Source: Mastigocoleus testarum BC008 (lineage in GTDB: Bacteria > Cyanobacteriota > Cyanobacteriia > Cyanobacteriales > Nostocaceae). From it: a DNA stretch of 64,000 nucleotides. Below, in pieces: positions 8,734 through 18,198 of the stretch. The stretch's first letter is position 1; every line of letters starts with the position of its first letter. The position numbers and the translations under genes are program-made. Under the pieces are notes generated by a model. The model was not told where the DNA came from. It saw only the letters and a program-made list of their open reading frames with translations, and did no database searches. The stretch is from NCBI RefSeq assembly GCF_001456025.1, contig NZ_LMTZ01000125.1, forward strand, positions 1 to 64,000, read 5' to 3'.

Positions 8734-9106
8734 GTATTTATACTTTATAAATTGTAGATTTTACACTCAATTTGATCGATTACAAATAATGAGTGAAGAA
8801 TCGTAATTTACATATTGTAAGTTGCAAGTAATGAGTTATAGATTATGAGTTTTGAACTATTAATTAATCATTATTTACGTAAGAATAATTAGTTAACAAT
8901 TGAAAGCTCATAATTGAAAGCTTATAATTCAAAGATTATGACTCAAATATTATAAGCCCAAACTCAATATTACAACTTACTGAATCTAAAAATAAATCAA
9001 TTTAAATTGTTTTATTTAAAAACATTTAAATTGAAGTCAAAGTACTCGAACCCCAAATATTTAAACTCCAAATATTTGAGTCTAAAATCTGTTAACTAAG
9101 ACGCCT
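8734..9106. repeat. AT-rich spacer with degenerate short repeats
   Basis: There is no gene. The spacer consists largely of loosely repeated words such as AATTGAAAGCTCATAATTGAAAGCTTATAATTCAAAG (split across 8898-8936) and later AACTCCAAATATTTGAGTC-type units, which are decayed tandem repeats. No clear promoter or terminator is visible. Confidence 0.55.
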
Positions 9107-9328
9107 ATGACTAAAGCCGGAGAACCAACAAATATTGAGGAGTTAAAAACAAAAATAAAACGCCTCAATAGCAAAGCAGGTCAAATGAAAATGGACTTGC
9201 ACGATATAGCAGAAGGATTACCAACAGATAACGATAAATTAATGGGTGTTGCTGAAGCTACATATAAAATATACTGCCAGTTAGCCGAACTCAAGCAACA
9301 ACTCAAACAATTGGAGAAAAGTAAATGA
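9107..9328 (+). CDS. DUF683 (Rop-like, CCE_0567-type) nif-cluster protein
   Basis: This 73-residue, highly charged helical protein is of the DUF683 family, which occurs between nifX and nifW in cyanobacteria. The sequence is two helices: residues 10-35 (EELKTKIKRLNSKAGQMKMDLHDIAE) and 43-73 (KLMGVAEATYKIYCQLAELKQQLKQLEK), joined at GLPTDN. A small four-helix dimer has been described for the Cyanothece relative. Its job in nitrogen fixation is not established. It overlaps nifW by four bases (ATGA at 9325). Confidence 0.9.
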   Translation: MTKAGEPTNIEELKTKIKRLNSKAGQMKMDLHDIAEGLPTDNDKLMGVAEATYKIYCQLAELKQQLKQLEKSK

Positions 9329-9642
9329 GTTGGGATTACGAAAAGTTTGTTCAGCTTTCTGATGCAGAGGAGTATTTTGAATTTTTTCAACTCCCTTACG
9401 ATCAAAAAGTAATTAATGTAAATCGTTTGCATATTTTGAAAAAGTTCTCAGAATTTATTCAACAAATTGATGAGAATAATCCCGAACTTAGTAATTCGGA
9501 AAAACTAAGTATATATCGTGATGCCCTAGAACAGGCATATCAAATATTTCTAGAGTCAACACCTCTTGAACAAAAGCTGTTCAAAGTGTTTAAGCAAAAG
9601 CCAAAAAATGTAATCACGCTGACAGAACTGTCTTCTGATTAG
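9325..9642 (+). CDS. nifW: Nitrogenase-stabilizing/protective protein NifW
   Basis: NifW (105 residues) is an accessory protein that helps protect or mature the MoFe protein, especially under oxygen. Family marks are the DAEEYFEFFQLPYDQKVINVNRLHILKKF segment and the later YRDALEQAYQIFLESTPLEQKLFKVFK. It begins at an ATG overlapping the previous stop and ends 10 bp before hesA, so nifX through hesA look like one operon. Confidence 0.93.
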   Translation: MSWDYEKFVQLSDAEEYFEFFQLPYDQKVINVNRLHILKKFSEFIQQIDENNPELSNSEKLSIYRDALEQAYQIFLESTPLEQKLFKVFKQKPKNVITLTELSSD

Positions 9643-9652
9643 GAGGTACAAA

Positions 9653-10447
9653 GTGGTAGACTTAACGCCTACCGAGTTAGAACGTTATCGTCGCCAAATG
9701 ACACTCCCTAACTTTGGCGAACTAGCACAAAAGCGCTTGAAATCAGCAACAGTTCTGGTAACAGGTGTGGGAGGATTGGGTGGAACCGCAGCACTTTATC
9801 TTGCGGTAGCAGGTGTTGGAAAGCTGGTTTTGGTCCGGGGTGGCGACTTACGCTTAGATGACATGAATCGTCAAATTTTGATGAGTGACGATTGGGTTGG
9901 TAAACCAAGAGTTAGCAAAGCGAAAGAAACTTTACAAGCCATTAATCCCGATGTCCAAATAGAAGCAGTTTTTGACTACATCACCCCAGAAAATGTAGAT
10001 TCTTTGGTGCAATCTGCTGATATGGCTCTCGACTGCGCTCACAACTTTACCGAGCGAAATCTATTAAATGAAGCTTGTGTGCGTTGGCGAAAACCGATGG
10101 TAGAAGCAGCAATGGACAGTATGGAAGCTTACTTAACCACAATTATTCCTGGTGTAACTCCTTGTTTGTCTTGTCTGTTTCCAGAAAAGCCTGATTGGGA
10201 TAGACGCGCTTTTTCAGTGATTGGCGCAGTATCTGGAACTTTAGCCTGTCTGACAGCTTTGGAAGCAATCAAACTTATAACTGGTTTTTCCCAACCTTTA
10301 TTATCACAATTACTCACCATTGACTTATCTCGGATGGAATTTGCTAAGCGTCGTTCTTATCGCGATCGCTCCTGTCAGGTATGCGGTAATAATGCGCCTT
10401 GGAGATATTTACATTCTGAGGAAGAAAGCACCAGCAAGTGTACTTAA
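9653..10447 (+). CDS. hesA: HesA, ThiF/MoeB-like adenylating enzyme
   Basis: HesA (264 residues) is an E1-like ATP-binding protein of the ThiF/MoeB superfamily, associated with molybdenum or metallocofactor assembly in nitrogen fixers. The nucleotide fold is seen in VLVTGVGGLGGTAALYLAVAGVGKLVLV, then the NRQIL segment and a basic RVSKAKETL. Two CxxC pairs, CLSC and CQVC, should bind zinc. The GTG start at 9653 is set by AGGAGG at 9641-9646. HesA is known to influence nitrogenase activity in Anabaena variabilis but its substrate is not settled. Confidence 0.94.
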   Translation: MVDLTPTELERYRRQMTLPNFGELAQKRLKSATVLVTGVGGLGGTAALYLAVAGVGKLVLVRGGDLRLDDMNRQILMSDDWVGKPRVSKAKETLQAINPDVQIEAVFDYITPENVDSLVQSADMALDCAHNFTERNLLNEACVRWRKPMVEAAMDSMEAYLTTIIPGVTPCLSCLFPEKPDWDRRAFSVIGAVSGTLACLTALEAIKLITGFSQPLLSQLLTIDLSRMEFAKRRSYRDRSCQVCGNNAPWRYLHSEEESTSKCT

Positions 10448-10745
10448 ATAAATATATTTGTTGTGTTGTTCCAACTTAACTTACAAAGAGCCTCAACCAG
10501 TTTGAAGTTATTACACTGAATTTATTGCACTGAATTAACTGGACTGAAGTAATTAAATAGAAATAGTTACACAAAGTCACTAAGTTGAAGCAATGAAGTA
10601 GAAATAGTTGGAGTGAATTAGTTGAAATAAGGTTTACTTTTAAGTTTGGTTGCAAACAATTGCTAACATCTCCCCAAATACGAAATCAAAATCTGTACCT
10701 GCGATTGTAATTTATAATCCTTATCCTTGAAGTGGTAAATATCCA
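10448..10745. repeat. hesA-hesB spacer of degenerate repeats
   Basis: The 298-bp spacer contains recurring ACTGAA/AGTTGAA/TAGTTACA words (10500-10630), a decayed short tandem repeat. No gene or obvious terminator is present, so hesB could be read from hesA or from an unrecognised promoter. Confidence 0.5.
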
Positions 10746-11114
10746 ATGACTGTTACTCTGACTGAAAAAGCACAATCGCGTTTGCAATCATTTCTGCAAA
10801 CTTCTAAAACCACTAACCCAGCATCGAAGGGTATCCGTGTTTGGGTGAATAATGGCGGTTGTAGTGGCTATGAATATCAAATGGAAGTTACTAACTCTCC
10901 TCAACCAGAAGATTTGGTTGTTCAGCAAGGACAGGTAGTAATTTATGTTGATGCAAAAAGTGCACCGTTATTAGAAGGAGTAATCATCGATTTTGTAGAT
11001 GGGGTGATGGAAGGTGGTTTTAAATTTACCAACCCAAATGCAAGCGATACCTGCGGCTGTGGAAAATCATTTAAAACAGGAAACTGTTCTTCTAACGGAG
11101 TACCTTGTAGCTAA
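10746..11114 (+). CDS. hesB: HesB, A-type iron-sulfur carrier
   Basis: HesB (122 residues) belongs to the IscA/A-type carrier family that holds and delivers Fe-S clusters. The three cluster cysteines are Cys39 (NNGGCSGYEY) and Cys103/Cys105 (DTCGCGKSF). The C-terminus adds a Cys/Ser-rich tail (NCSSNGVPCS). In heterocystous cyanobacteria the nif-linked copy is expressed with fdxH. It likely supplies clusters to nitrogenase components or to the ferredoxin encoded next. Confidence 0.95.
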   Translation: MTVTLTEKAQSRLQSFLQTSKTTNPASKGIRVWVNNGGCSGYEYQMEVTNSPQPEDLVVQQGQVVIYVDAKSAPLLEGVIIDFVDGVMEGGFKFTNPNASDTCGCGKSFKTGNCSSNGVPCS

Positions 11115-11393
11115 AGCTATTTCTCTACAATTAAAGTAGTACTCCCAAAATACAAAGATTGAGTGTCTATTTAGACTATTCAATAATTAGCTTTACTGTA
11201 CTAGGAAAAGTCAATCGCGACGAGCACAATTACTCCTCACAATTCTTTTTGATAGTACATCACAGCTATATGTGCGCTCGCTGCAATCAAAGCGAAAAAG
11301 AGAAACAAGATTAATTAACACTATTGGAAATAGTGACCTTACTTTCCTAAATCTATTCAAGCAAACACTATCTAGTTCGAGGAGAACCCATCA

Positions 11394-11693
11394 ATGGCTA
11401 CTTACCAAGTTAGATTAATCAACAAAAAAGAAGACCTTGACACCACCATTGAAGTTGATGAAGAAACTACCATCCTAGATGCAGCAGAAGAAAGTGGTAT
11501 TGAATTACCCTTCTCTTGTCATTCTGGCTCTTGTTCTAGTTGTGTAGGTAAAGTAGTCGAAGGTGAAATCGATCAGTCCGATCAAATTTTTCTTGATGAT
11601 GAACAGGTAGAAAAAGGATTTGCTCTTCTATGCGTTACATATCCTCGTTCTAACTGTACAGTTAAGACTCATCAAGAGCCTTATCTCATCTAA
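11394..11693 (+). CDS. fdxH: Heterocyst [2Fe-2S] ferredoxin FdxH
   Basis: This 99-residue plant-type [2Fe-2S] ferredoxin has cluster ligands Cys42, Cys47, Cys50 (CHSGSCSSC) and Cys80. The ATYQVRLINKKEDLDTTIEV start and position after hesAB identify the heterocyst isoform, the electron donor to dinitrogenase reductase (NifH). The lysine pair at residues 11-12 (NKKEDLD) is characteristic of FdxH and implicated in contact with NifH. CGAGGAG lies 11-16 bases upstream of the ATG. The 279-bp upstream spacer could hold its own promoter. Confidence 0.95.
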   Translation: MATYQVRLINKKEDLDTTIEVDEETTILDAAEESGIELPFSCHSGSCSSCVGKVVEGEIDQSDQIFLDDEQVEKGFALLCVTYPRSNCTVKTHQEPYLI

Positions 11694-12371
11694 GTGAGTC
11701 TTGCACTCCGAGGTTATAAAAAATTAACTTTATTTTTTCTGGAATTTTTCTAGAATCTTTCTGAAGTTTTCCTGAAAATATTTCTTAGTCATGGCTTGCA
11801 ATAGGCTATGATTTTTTTTACTATTAATTACTCAATTAATTACTCACTTGTAAATAAAAAAATTATGTATTTTTGAGGTTTTTTATTATGAAAAAAATCT
11901 ATTATTTATAATTTAATATCAAGGGAATATTTTTTATATCTAATACCTTATTAATCTTTAAATAGTAATTTTTTTAATGTTTTCGTCACATATTGTATAG
12001 CTTTGGAAGAAAACATAAACGTTTGATATGTTGGACATTTCATCGATGCTAATATGTATTTGCGCTGAAATGTTGTGATTTGTAATTTAAGAATAAATAG
12101 TTTGCAGGGGTATTGAATATATACATTATGGATGAGTTACAATTTGATTTACTAATTAGTGTATTTACATCTCACTAAATTGAGAAGAATAAAATATTTG
12201 TAAATACACGTGGTTAATCTATTTGTAATGTTCGGATTAATTATATATTGATTGGTTCAGCGAAATACTCAAAATAATGTATATATCTCATGAGTAAATT
12301 TAGATAAATCATAACTTTTTAGCTTTAATTAATTTCCTTACTTGCTGTCCAAGAATTAGGGGGTCAAAACT
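11694..12371. other. 678-bp AT-rich gap after fdxH
   Basis: No gene is seen. T-rich sequence with repeated TTTCTGAA-like words (11735-11780) follows fdxH but no strong terminator stem is obvious. The region just before 12360 ends in AGGGGG, the ribosome-binding site of the next gene. Confidence 0.5.
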
Positions 12372-12974
12372 ATGAAAGCTAAAGATATTATGACTTTAAA
12401 TGTTGCTACAGTTCGTTCTTCTGCGACTGTAGCAGAAGCAGTTAAATTAATGAGACTCAAACAATTAAGATCCTTAATTGTTGAACCTAGAACTTCTGAT
12501 GATGCTTACGGTATAGTTACCGAAACTGATATTGGTTCTAAAGTGATTGGTCTTGGGAAAGACCCCAAGGAAGTACACATTTATGAAATTATGTCTAAAC
12601 CTTGCATTGTTGTTAACCCAGATTTAGAGGTGGAATACGTAGCACGTCTTTTCGCAAGTACTGGAATTTGGCGCGCACCAGTGATTCAAGGTGAAATACA
12701 AGGAGTCGTCTCCATAACCGATATCATTACCAAGAGCAATATTTTTGAAAAACCAAAATTAACTCACTTACTAGCAGAACTAGAAAAAGCTATCTTGAAA
12801 GCTCGTTCAACTGCTACCAGCAAAGGAATAGAGTCAAAAGAAGCTATCGAAGCTTGGGATTTAGTAGATGAGATCCAAGCTGAAGCATGTTTCCATGGAG
12901 CACCAAAACCTGAAATATCAGCTAGAAATAAATTCCAGCAAGAAAAGGAACGAGAACTAGTAAAAACAAATTAG
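12372..12974 (+). CDS. CBS-pair protein with C-terminal CP12-like motif
   Basis: The 200-residue protein has two CBS domains: residues 4-57 (AKDIMTLNVATVRSSATVAEAV to GIVTETDIG) and about 70-125 (IYEIMSKPCIVVNPD to GVVSITDII). Its tail contains EAWDLVDEIQAEACFHGA, which matches the AWDxVEELQAEA core of CP12. CBS-CP12 fusions are a known cyanobacterial class proposed to sense adenine nucleotides and affect carbon metabolism. The C-terminal cysteine pair that lets CP12 bind GAPDH is absent. AGGGGG stands 10 bases upstream of the ATG. Placement straight after fdxH suggests a role in heterocyst metabolism, which is inference. Confidence 0.85.
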   Translation: MKAKDIMTLNVATVRSSATVAEAVKLMRLKQLRSLIVEPRTSDDAYGIVTETDIGSKVIGLGKDPKEVHIYEIMSKPCIVVNPDLEVEYVARLFASTGIWRAPVIQGEIQGVVSITDIITKSNIFEKPKLTHLLAELEKAILKARSTATSKGIESKEAIEAWDLVDEIQAEACFHGAPKPEISARNKFQQEKERELVKTN

Positions 12975-15296
12975 ATTTTCTCCTCCTCAAAATAAATTGA
13001 GTTGATTGGAGAGAGGTTTAAATTCCTTATTGTCCCAAAAATAATTTTTATAAATGTTGCTTAAATCAAAAGGAGATTTTACTTTAGTTTAAGCAACATT
13101 TTTGTACTGCTGTTTTATTCTAAAAGCTGCTTAATCATCAAAAATCAGGGTATGTTCGGCATATGATATATTTTGCACGTGATATTTACATAATTATTGC
13201 ATTTGTACATATTTCACATCTTTTTTGGGAATATACTTGCATCAAAGATTTCATCTCATTTTTCTAAATATATAGAATATAGCCATATTTGTATCTATCA
13301 AAATTGTATCTATCAAAATTGGAGAGATAAATAATAATAGATAATTTTACTTACTTGATAACTTACATGTAATGAATATATTATCTACTATCCAAACAAA
13401 TCATCTTCAATTAGTAAGATAAAAAGTTAAATAAAATACAGTTAGTTTATTTCCCAGATATAAGCAATACGCGATAAAGAAAAAACTTATAAAACTGGCA
13501 TAACAAAAATTTATTTATATTAATAAGCATTATTCTATGGATAATGTAATCTGTTGCTCTAGACTACTCAATTTTGTAATAATAAAATAACAAAAAGTAT
13601 CCTAATTGCCATTCTCACTGTTTCAAATAGATGAGAAGTTTAAAGGTGAATATTGCTATTTCGCAAGAAATGAGTAATAATTCTTAGCTCTCATCACAAG
13701 GAATATGCAGATAAATTTACATAGAGTTTTATCTCTAGTTACTTCAGTTTATTTTCGCTTGCAAATTTTAAGGGTAGATGTTACGTAAAAACCAGATTCT
13801 TATATGAATCTGTAAGGATTTTGGATTTAAAAATACTGAATATTGGGTATATTTCAAAATTTCCTCAGAAAAGAAACACGAAATTCTTCACCACCGGTAA
13901 TTATTGAATAGTTTTTGAGTAACATAGCTTTTGAACTGAAATAACTCCCATACTCCATCATTACCTGTATAATTATTTTTTCCTCCACGGTTTATATTCA
14001 CTCACGGTTTATATTTACTAAATCTTCTCCGCTTACATTTACATTGAGATTTAAAATATGAATCAATATTTTAAATTTTTAGGGAAGTTATAGAATCAAG
14101 ATTATAAGTTAGGACATCCCAACCTTATGAAAAGGGAATAGGGAGAGGAAGCACAAATTTCTAACTCTAAAAAATTAGCTATACACATATGAGATAGATC
14201 TATAAGTTTTTTCAAAATAAATGAGTTATGAAAATAAATTACATAAATTATGCTCCGCGTGAATCACAAGAAATTAATCTATTACAGCTACTCGAAGACA
14301 GTCTAATTGCAAATCATGATTTTATAATTGTTAAGAAAATTATAACAACTACTAAATTAAATATTACATAAACTTATGGTGAAAATACACACGGAATTAT
14401 AGGTCAATTGATTGTTTAAAATAAATTACAAAATTAAACGACATTCTATGAATTGATATCACCAATAACTTTGAAATTTTACTGATATAAATGCTTAAAA
14501 ATATAACTAGCTATCAGCTATACTTATGGGTCCTATATTATTCATTAGATACAAAAAGACAATTATTTAATAAAAGTCAATATATTTGCTGCGAAACTCA
14601 TACAAATTTCATAAAAATTAGCGTTAAATACAATAAAAATTTAAACAAAGACTTAGATTTAAGATATGGGATCGATCGTATCGAACAAAATGAATGTATT
14701 ATAGGTGATTATAATAAGAAAGTTGTATTACCAAGCTTTCTACGAAATTTAGAGTTTAGTTGCTCAGAGCTTAGTAATAAAATATTCCACCACGCAAGTT
14801 TTATTCATGCTTGGTTTGAAGATTTCACCAGCTTCTTAAACTGGGAATCACTCTGCTGTTATTCTATGACTGCACTATACCAGTCAGTAGCAGTGAGAAA
14901 TTTGCTGGATTAGCAGGCTGAAGTGTATTTGGTCTGAGCTAAAAATTGAAAAATTGGCCAAGCCTAAGCAGGCGTAAATCTTGAGTCCCGGAGGTTAATT
15001 TTTATTAACTAACAAATTTTTTAGTGTTTAGAATGATTCCAGAGGCTAAAAATAGTGCTATAACTTTATTTTCTGCACCAAACTAGAATTTTGTGCACCG
15101 GTCTAGAAAAAGTTTCCAACTGCTAAACAAATAATCATTTCACTCGCTCAGTGAAGAATTTTTATTGGCAGATATTTTTTGGATTCAGCATATAGCCGAG
15201 TGCATGCTAGGATTACGAAGTTGAAAATTTTTAGGACCTGTAAACATGTCCTTTACACCATTGTAATTAACCACTACTAAGGAGATATTAGCGACA
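12975..15296. other. 2.3-kb AT-rich region without a convincing gene
   Basis: Apart from the hairpin at 13052-13104 I see no feature I can name. A 140-residue open frame at 14491-14913 exists on the plus strand. Its composition (many Asn, Lys, Tyr, Ile, Cys) matches random AT-rich DNA, it has no ribosome-binding site and I recognise no family. Near 15075-15115 the words GCACCAAACTAGAA and GCACCGGTCTAGAA form a short direct repeat. Confidence 0.4.
13052..13104 (+). terminator. terminator-like hairpin after the CBS-CP12 gene
   Basis: AAATGTTGCTTAAA (13052-13065) pairs perfectly with TTTAAGCAACATTT (13088-13101), and the second arm runs into a short T stretch. It lies 78 bases after the stop codon, so it probably ends the nif-side transcript. 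The 22-base loop is longer than usual. Confidence 0.7.
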
Positions 15297-15668
15297 ATGA
15301 CTTGGCAAAATTACTTTTGGCAAAACGAAGATGAGTGTCCTTCACAGCTTTCTTCAGCAGATATAGTTCTGCGCCAACAGTTAGAGTCTTCCCTTGGCAA
15401 ATTCTTTTTTGAGAAATGTGACGATACCGTCAAAGATTTACTATCTAGTTGTCGGTGGTATATGAAAAATAATGCTAACGCGATGACTTTGGTTATTGAA
15501 TGCCCCAACCACAATACAAACTGGTTGATTTTAGAAAAAGTTGCGCCAATGGCATCTTTGCTGAAAAATATGACAAGCAGTGCTAAAATTCGTATCTGTC
15601 CGCCAGATAGTAAAATTACCCCTCATGAGATTGGAGTTGATGAGGTTTCGGTATATCGTTACTGGTAA
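15297..15668 (+). CDS. conserved-looking hypothetical protein next to hupW
   Basis: This is a 123-residue soluble protein I cannot assign to a family. Visible features are a Trp/Phe-rich N-terminus (MTWQNYFWQNEDE), a central SSCRWYMKNNANAMTLVIECPNHNTNWLILEKV strand pair, and a C-terminus RICPPDSKITPHEIGVDEVSVYRYW. AAGGAG lies 11-16 bases before the ATG, and codon use is like that of real genes. It converges on hupW with only 10 bp between the stop codons. A link to heterocyst or hydrogenase biology is only suggested by position. Confidence 0.75.
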   Translation: MTWQNYFWQNEDECPSQLSSADIVLRQQLESSLGKFFFEKCDDTVKDLLSSCRWYMKNNANAMTLVIECPNHNTNWLILEKVAPMASLLKNMTSSAKIRICPPDSKITPHEIGVDEVSVYRYW

Positions 15669-15678
15669 TGCAGAGGCT

Positions 15679-16167
15679 TTAAAACTGTAACTCATAGCTT
15701 TCACACGTTTTTTCAATGGTTGCGGTTAGCTCCTCAAATACTAAGTCAGCTGCATTTTGTACAGCAGAACTTAATTCCCAACCAAAACTAAGATTTACTG
15801 CTTCAATCAAGTAAACCGCGACCTGTTCGGGAAAATTATTTTGAAATATTTTCCTTCCGGCTGCTAAAGCATTGTGCCAACGAAAATCATGCAAGTTATA
15901 AGTTGGTTCCGGTAAAGCTTCCAGTTCTGAACCTGGGACTTTAAATATGGTACCTCCTTCGGAACCGGTTGAGCTTGCATCAATAACAATTAACTGTTTG
16001 CTACCTTTGGCTTGGAACATAACTTCCATACCTGCGGTACCACAATCATATATTTGTACTTGAGGGTAGGGGTATTCAATCAGAAATTTTTGTAAGCGTT
16101 GGGCAATGATTACGCCTACTGCGTCATCACTGCGGTTAAGGTTTCCACAACCAATGATGGTTAACAT
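15679..16167 (-). CDS. hupW: Uptake hydrogenase maturation protease HupW
   Basis: The 162-residue protein is of the HyaD/HycI (M52) family of nickel-dependent endopeptidases, which remove the C-terminal peptide of the [NiFe]-hydrogenase large subunit after nickel insertion. Conserved nickel-binding acids appear in GCGNLNRSDDAVGV (near residue 14) and IDASS (near 62). The HDFRWHNALAAGR segment near 93 is also family-typical. Its position beside the nif cluster matches HupW, which processes HupL of the heterocyst uptake hydrogenase; a HoxW role is less likely. It is transcribed toward the convergent 123-residue gene. Confidence 0.88.
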   Translation of the reverse strand: MLTIIGCGNLNRSDDAVGVIIAQRLQKFLIEYPYPQVQIYDCGTAGMEVMFQAKGSKQLIVIDASSTGSEGGTIFKVPGSELEALPEPTYNLHDFRWHNALAAGRKIFQNNFPEQVAVYLIEAVNLSFGWELSSAVQNAADLVFEELTATIEKTCESYELQF

Positions 16168-16315
16168 TTTTGGTCAGATTCCTTTGTGTGTGGATATCTA
16201 ATATATGAGCAGTTGAAAAATATAAGTGTTAGCTGCAAACCAAATACCATAAATGATTTTGGTTTGACCTACTCAAATGAATGAGAATCATCAAATGAGG
16301 ATTACTCTTAAAAGC

Positions 16316-16342
16316 CAGAGGCGTTATAATGCAACGCCTCTG
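16316..16342 (-). terminator. hairpin between rRNA methyltransferase gene and hupW
   Basis: CAGAGGCGTT (16316-16325) pairs with AACGCCTCTG (16333-16342) around a 7-base loop, a perfect 10-bp stem. It follows the stop of the methyltransferase gene on the minus strand, where only a weak CTTTT follows. The plus strand offers a better T run after 16360. Confidence 0.6.
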
Positions 16343-16413
16343 AAATAATAATATTTTTGTATTTTTATTAACTAAGGCGCAAAAAATACTTTAATTTACT
16401 CCCTGAGGCAATG

Positions 16414-17205
16414 TTATTCCTTGAGGTTATGTGTTCTCTGCCTTTGTGCTTCGTACAGCATTAAAGCAGCTGCAATCGCCACATTTAATGATTCAACCCC
16501 CAAAGCCAAAGGAATTTTGACTTGCATATCTGAAACAGCAACTAAATTATCTGATAGACCTGCTCCCTCATTTCCCAATAAGATTAAACTTGGTTTACAC
16601 CAATCTACATCCCAATAGCTTAAAGATGAGCTAGGTAGAGTCGCCACCACTTGCATATCAGCCTGCTTAGCTTTTAGGATCGTGGCTTCTAAATTAGAAG
16701 TTGTTTTCATTGGTAAACGGAACCACTGACCAGCACTTGCACGCAAGACTTTTGGATTATCTAAATCAACGCTATTTTCACTGAGTAATAGCCCTGATGC
16801 ACCAGCAGCTGCAGCTGTCCGGATCATCGTTCCTAGATTACCAGGATTTTGAATAGTTTCTAAGGCAAGCAATAAACCAGTAAAAGGTACTTCTTGCGAA
16901 CGCAAACCTCGTCTAGCAGTTGCTACGACCCCATCAGGCTGTACTGTTGTCGTCATCGTTTTTAAAACTTCTTCACTGACAACTTCAGCGCGCTCGGACT
17001 GACTGGAAGCTAAGTCCCACAAATGTAAATGTTCTTTTTGCCATTGTGGGGTACAACATACTGCGACTAAAGGATAATTCATAGCACAAGCTTCCTCTAG
17101 AAGATGGGTTCCTTCTAGAAGAAATAATTGCTGTTTATGTCTATCTTTTACTGAATGCAGCTTTCGAACTTGTTTGACCAGAGGATTTTTGAAACTAGTT
17201 AACAC
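16414..17205 (-). CDS. SpoU/TrmH-family RNA 2'-O-methyltransferase
   Basis: This SPOUT-class methyltransferase uses S-adenosylmethionine to 2'-O-methylate rRNA or tRNA. An N-terminal substrate-binding part (LTSFKNPLVKQVRKLHSVKDRHKQQLFLLEG) precedes the trefoil-knot domain with its three motifs: ALETIQNPGNLGTMIRTAAAAG (motif 1), LILLGNEGAGLSD (motif 2) and VKIPLALGVESLNVAIAAALMLYEA (motif 3). The Asn, Arg and Ser-Asn residues of the family active site are present. I start at GTG 17205 (263 residues), where the conserved LTSFKNP begins. A longer frame from 17244 adds 13 hydrophobic residues that do not look native. RlmB-like activity is likely but the target base is unknown. Confidence 0.88.
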   Translation of the reverse strand: MLTSFKNPLVKQVRKLHSVKDRHKQQLFLLEGTHLLEEACAMNYPLVAVCCTPQWQKEHLHLWDLASSQSERAEVVSEEVLKTMTTTVQPDGVVATARRGLRSQEVPFTGLLLALETIQNPGNLGTMIRTAAAAGASGLLLSENSVDLDNPKVLRASAGQWFRLPMKTTSNLEATILKAKQADMQVVATLPSSSLSYWDVDWCKPSLILLGNEGAGLSDNLVAVSDMQVKIPLALGVESLNVAIAAALMLYEAQRQRTHNLKE

Positions 17206-17478
17206 AAGAATATTTAGTAGAACCTGCGAGTAAAATAGGTACAAAAAGAAATAAAGATTTTAATTTAGAGATACATCACAATATTTTACAAAAATCTAAA
17301 AAATACTTGCAGGTAAAATACAGATTTGTAATTCCCCAAAAAACTCTAAGAATCTAAAACTCTTGAATGTAAAGCTACAGATGTAATGTTATGAGCGGTG
17401 CCAATTAACGAAATAAATGACTAAACTCAACCTTAGATGCTCGTATAATGGTAAATTACTTTACTTTTTCTTACTTAG

Positions 17479-17563
17479 TGCGGAACCCGGGACTTGAACC
17501 CGGAAGCCCTAAACGGGCACTAGAACCTGAATCTAGCGCGTCTACCAATTCCGCCAGTCCCGC
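17479..17563 (-). tRNA. trnL-CAG: tRNA-Leu (CAG)
   Basis: Read on the minus strand, the 85-nt sequence folds as a class II tRNA. The acceptor GCGGGAC pairs with GTTCCGC (one G-U), the anticodon stem CTAGA/TCTAG has loop TTCAGGT (anticodon CAG), there is a long variable arm, and a TTCAAGT T-loop lies in a 5-bp stem. The CCA end is not encoded. Confidence 0.96.
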
Positions 17564-18198
17564 GAAATACAATAAATAACCTTAATTCAGAATCAAATCA
17601 CTTACTGAAGCACCAGTAGTAGATTTAGAAACAAATTTTTATTATTATTCGATAATTTTCTATTTTTACTAAAAAAATCGATTTTTGTCAAGCTCAAACA
17701 CTTTTGTTCTTATCAGTATGTTTTTTGAGGAGGACGTAAAAGTAAAGCATGCCATCTCGGATCGGGAAGTACTTAATCACGAGTTTTATTGAGTTCTTAA
17801 TTAAACCTAAGACTTATTAACAATAGACTATATTGTGACTAGTAAATTCTACCTCAGGAGTTGTCTTCTATAGAATTGGCTAGGTTAAATATGAATTATG
17901 GTTGGTTACATTTTGTATTAAACTCAAAAATTCTATAGGAACGGGATATTTTTCCTTTTCATAACGCACAAAAATATAACCTAAAATTTTGCCAAACCTT
18001 AACAAGAAAAAAACCTTGAATGCTGAGAAGTAATGATACAGGCGAAAGCTTGATTATTCAGGTGTTTTTAAGTTCTATGGAACCAAAATAGAAACTTGAA
18101 ATCATTCAAATACAGGAATATGTAATGGAAAAATGTGGACAAATAAAATCTTTACTGTAGAATCAAAACCAACTTGAAAGATGTAAAATTAAGTATTT
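17564..18198. other. 635-bp gap upstream of murA
   Basis: There is no gene. It presumably holds the divergent promoters of trnL-CAG and murA. I could not place a confident -35/-10 pair. The gap ends in GGAGGG (18201-18206), the likely murA ribosome-binding site. Confidence 0.45.

Noticed and set aside
14491..14913. 140-residue open frame in the AT-rich gap after the CBS-CP12 gene
   Set aside because: No ribosome-binding site, amino-acid composition as expected of random AT-rich DNA, no recognisable motif. It is mentioned in the gap entry only.
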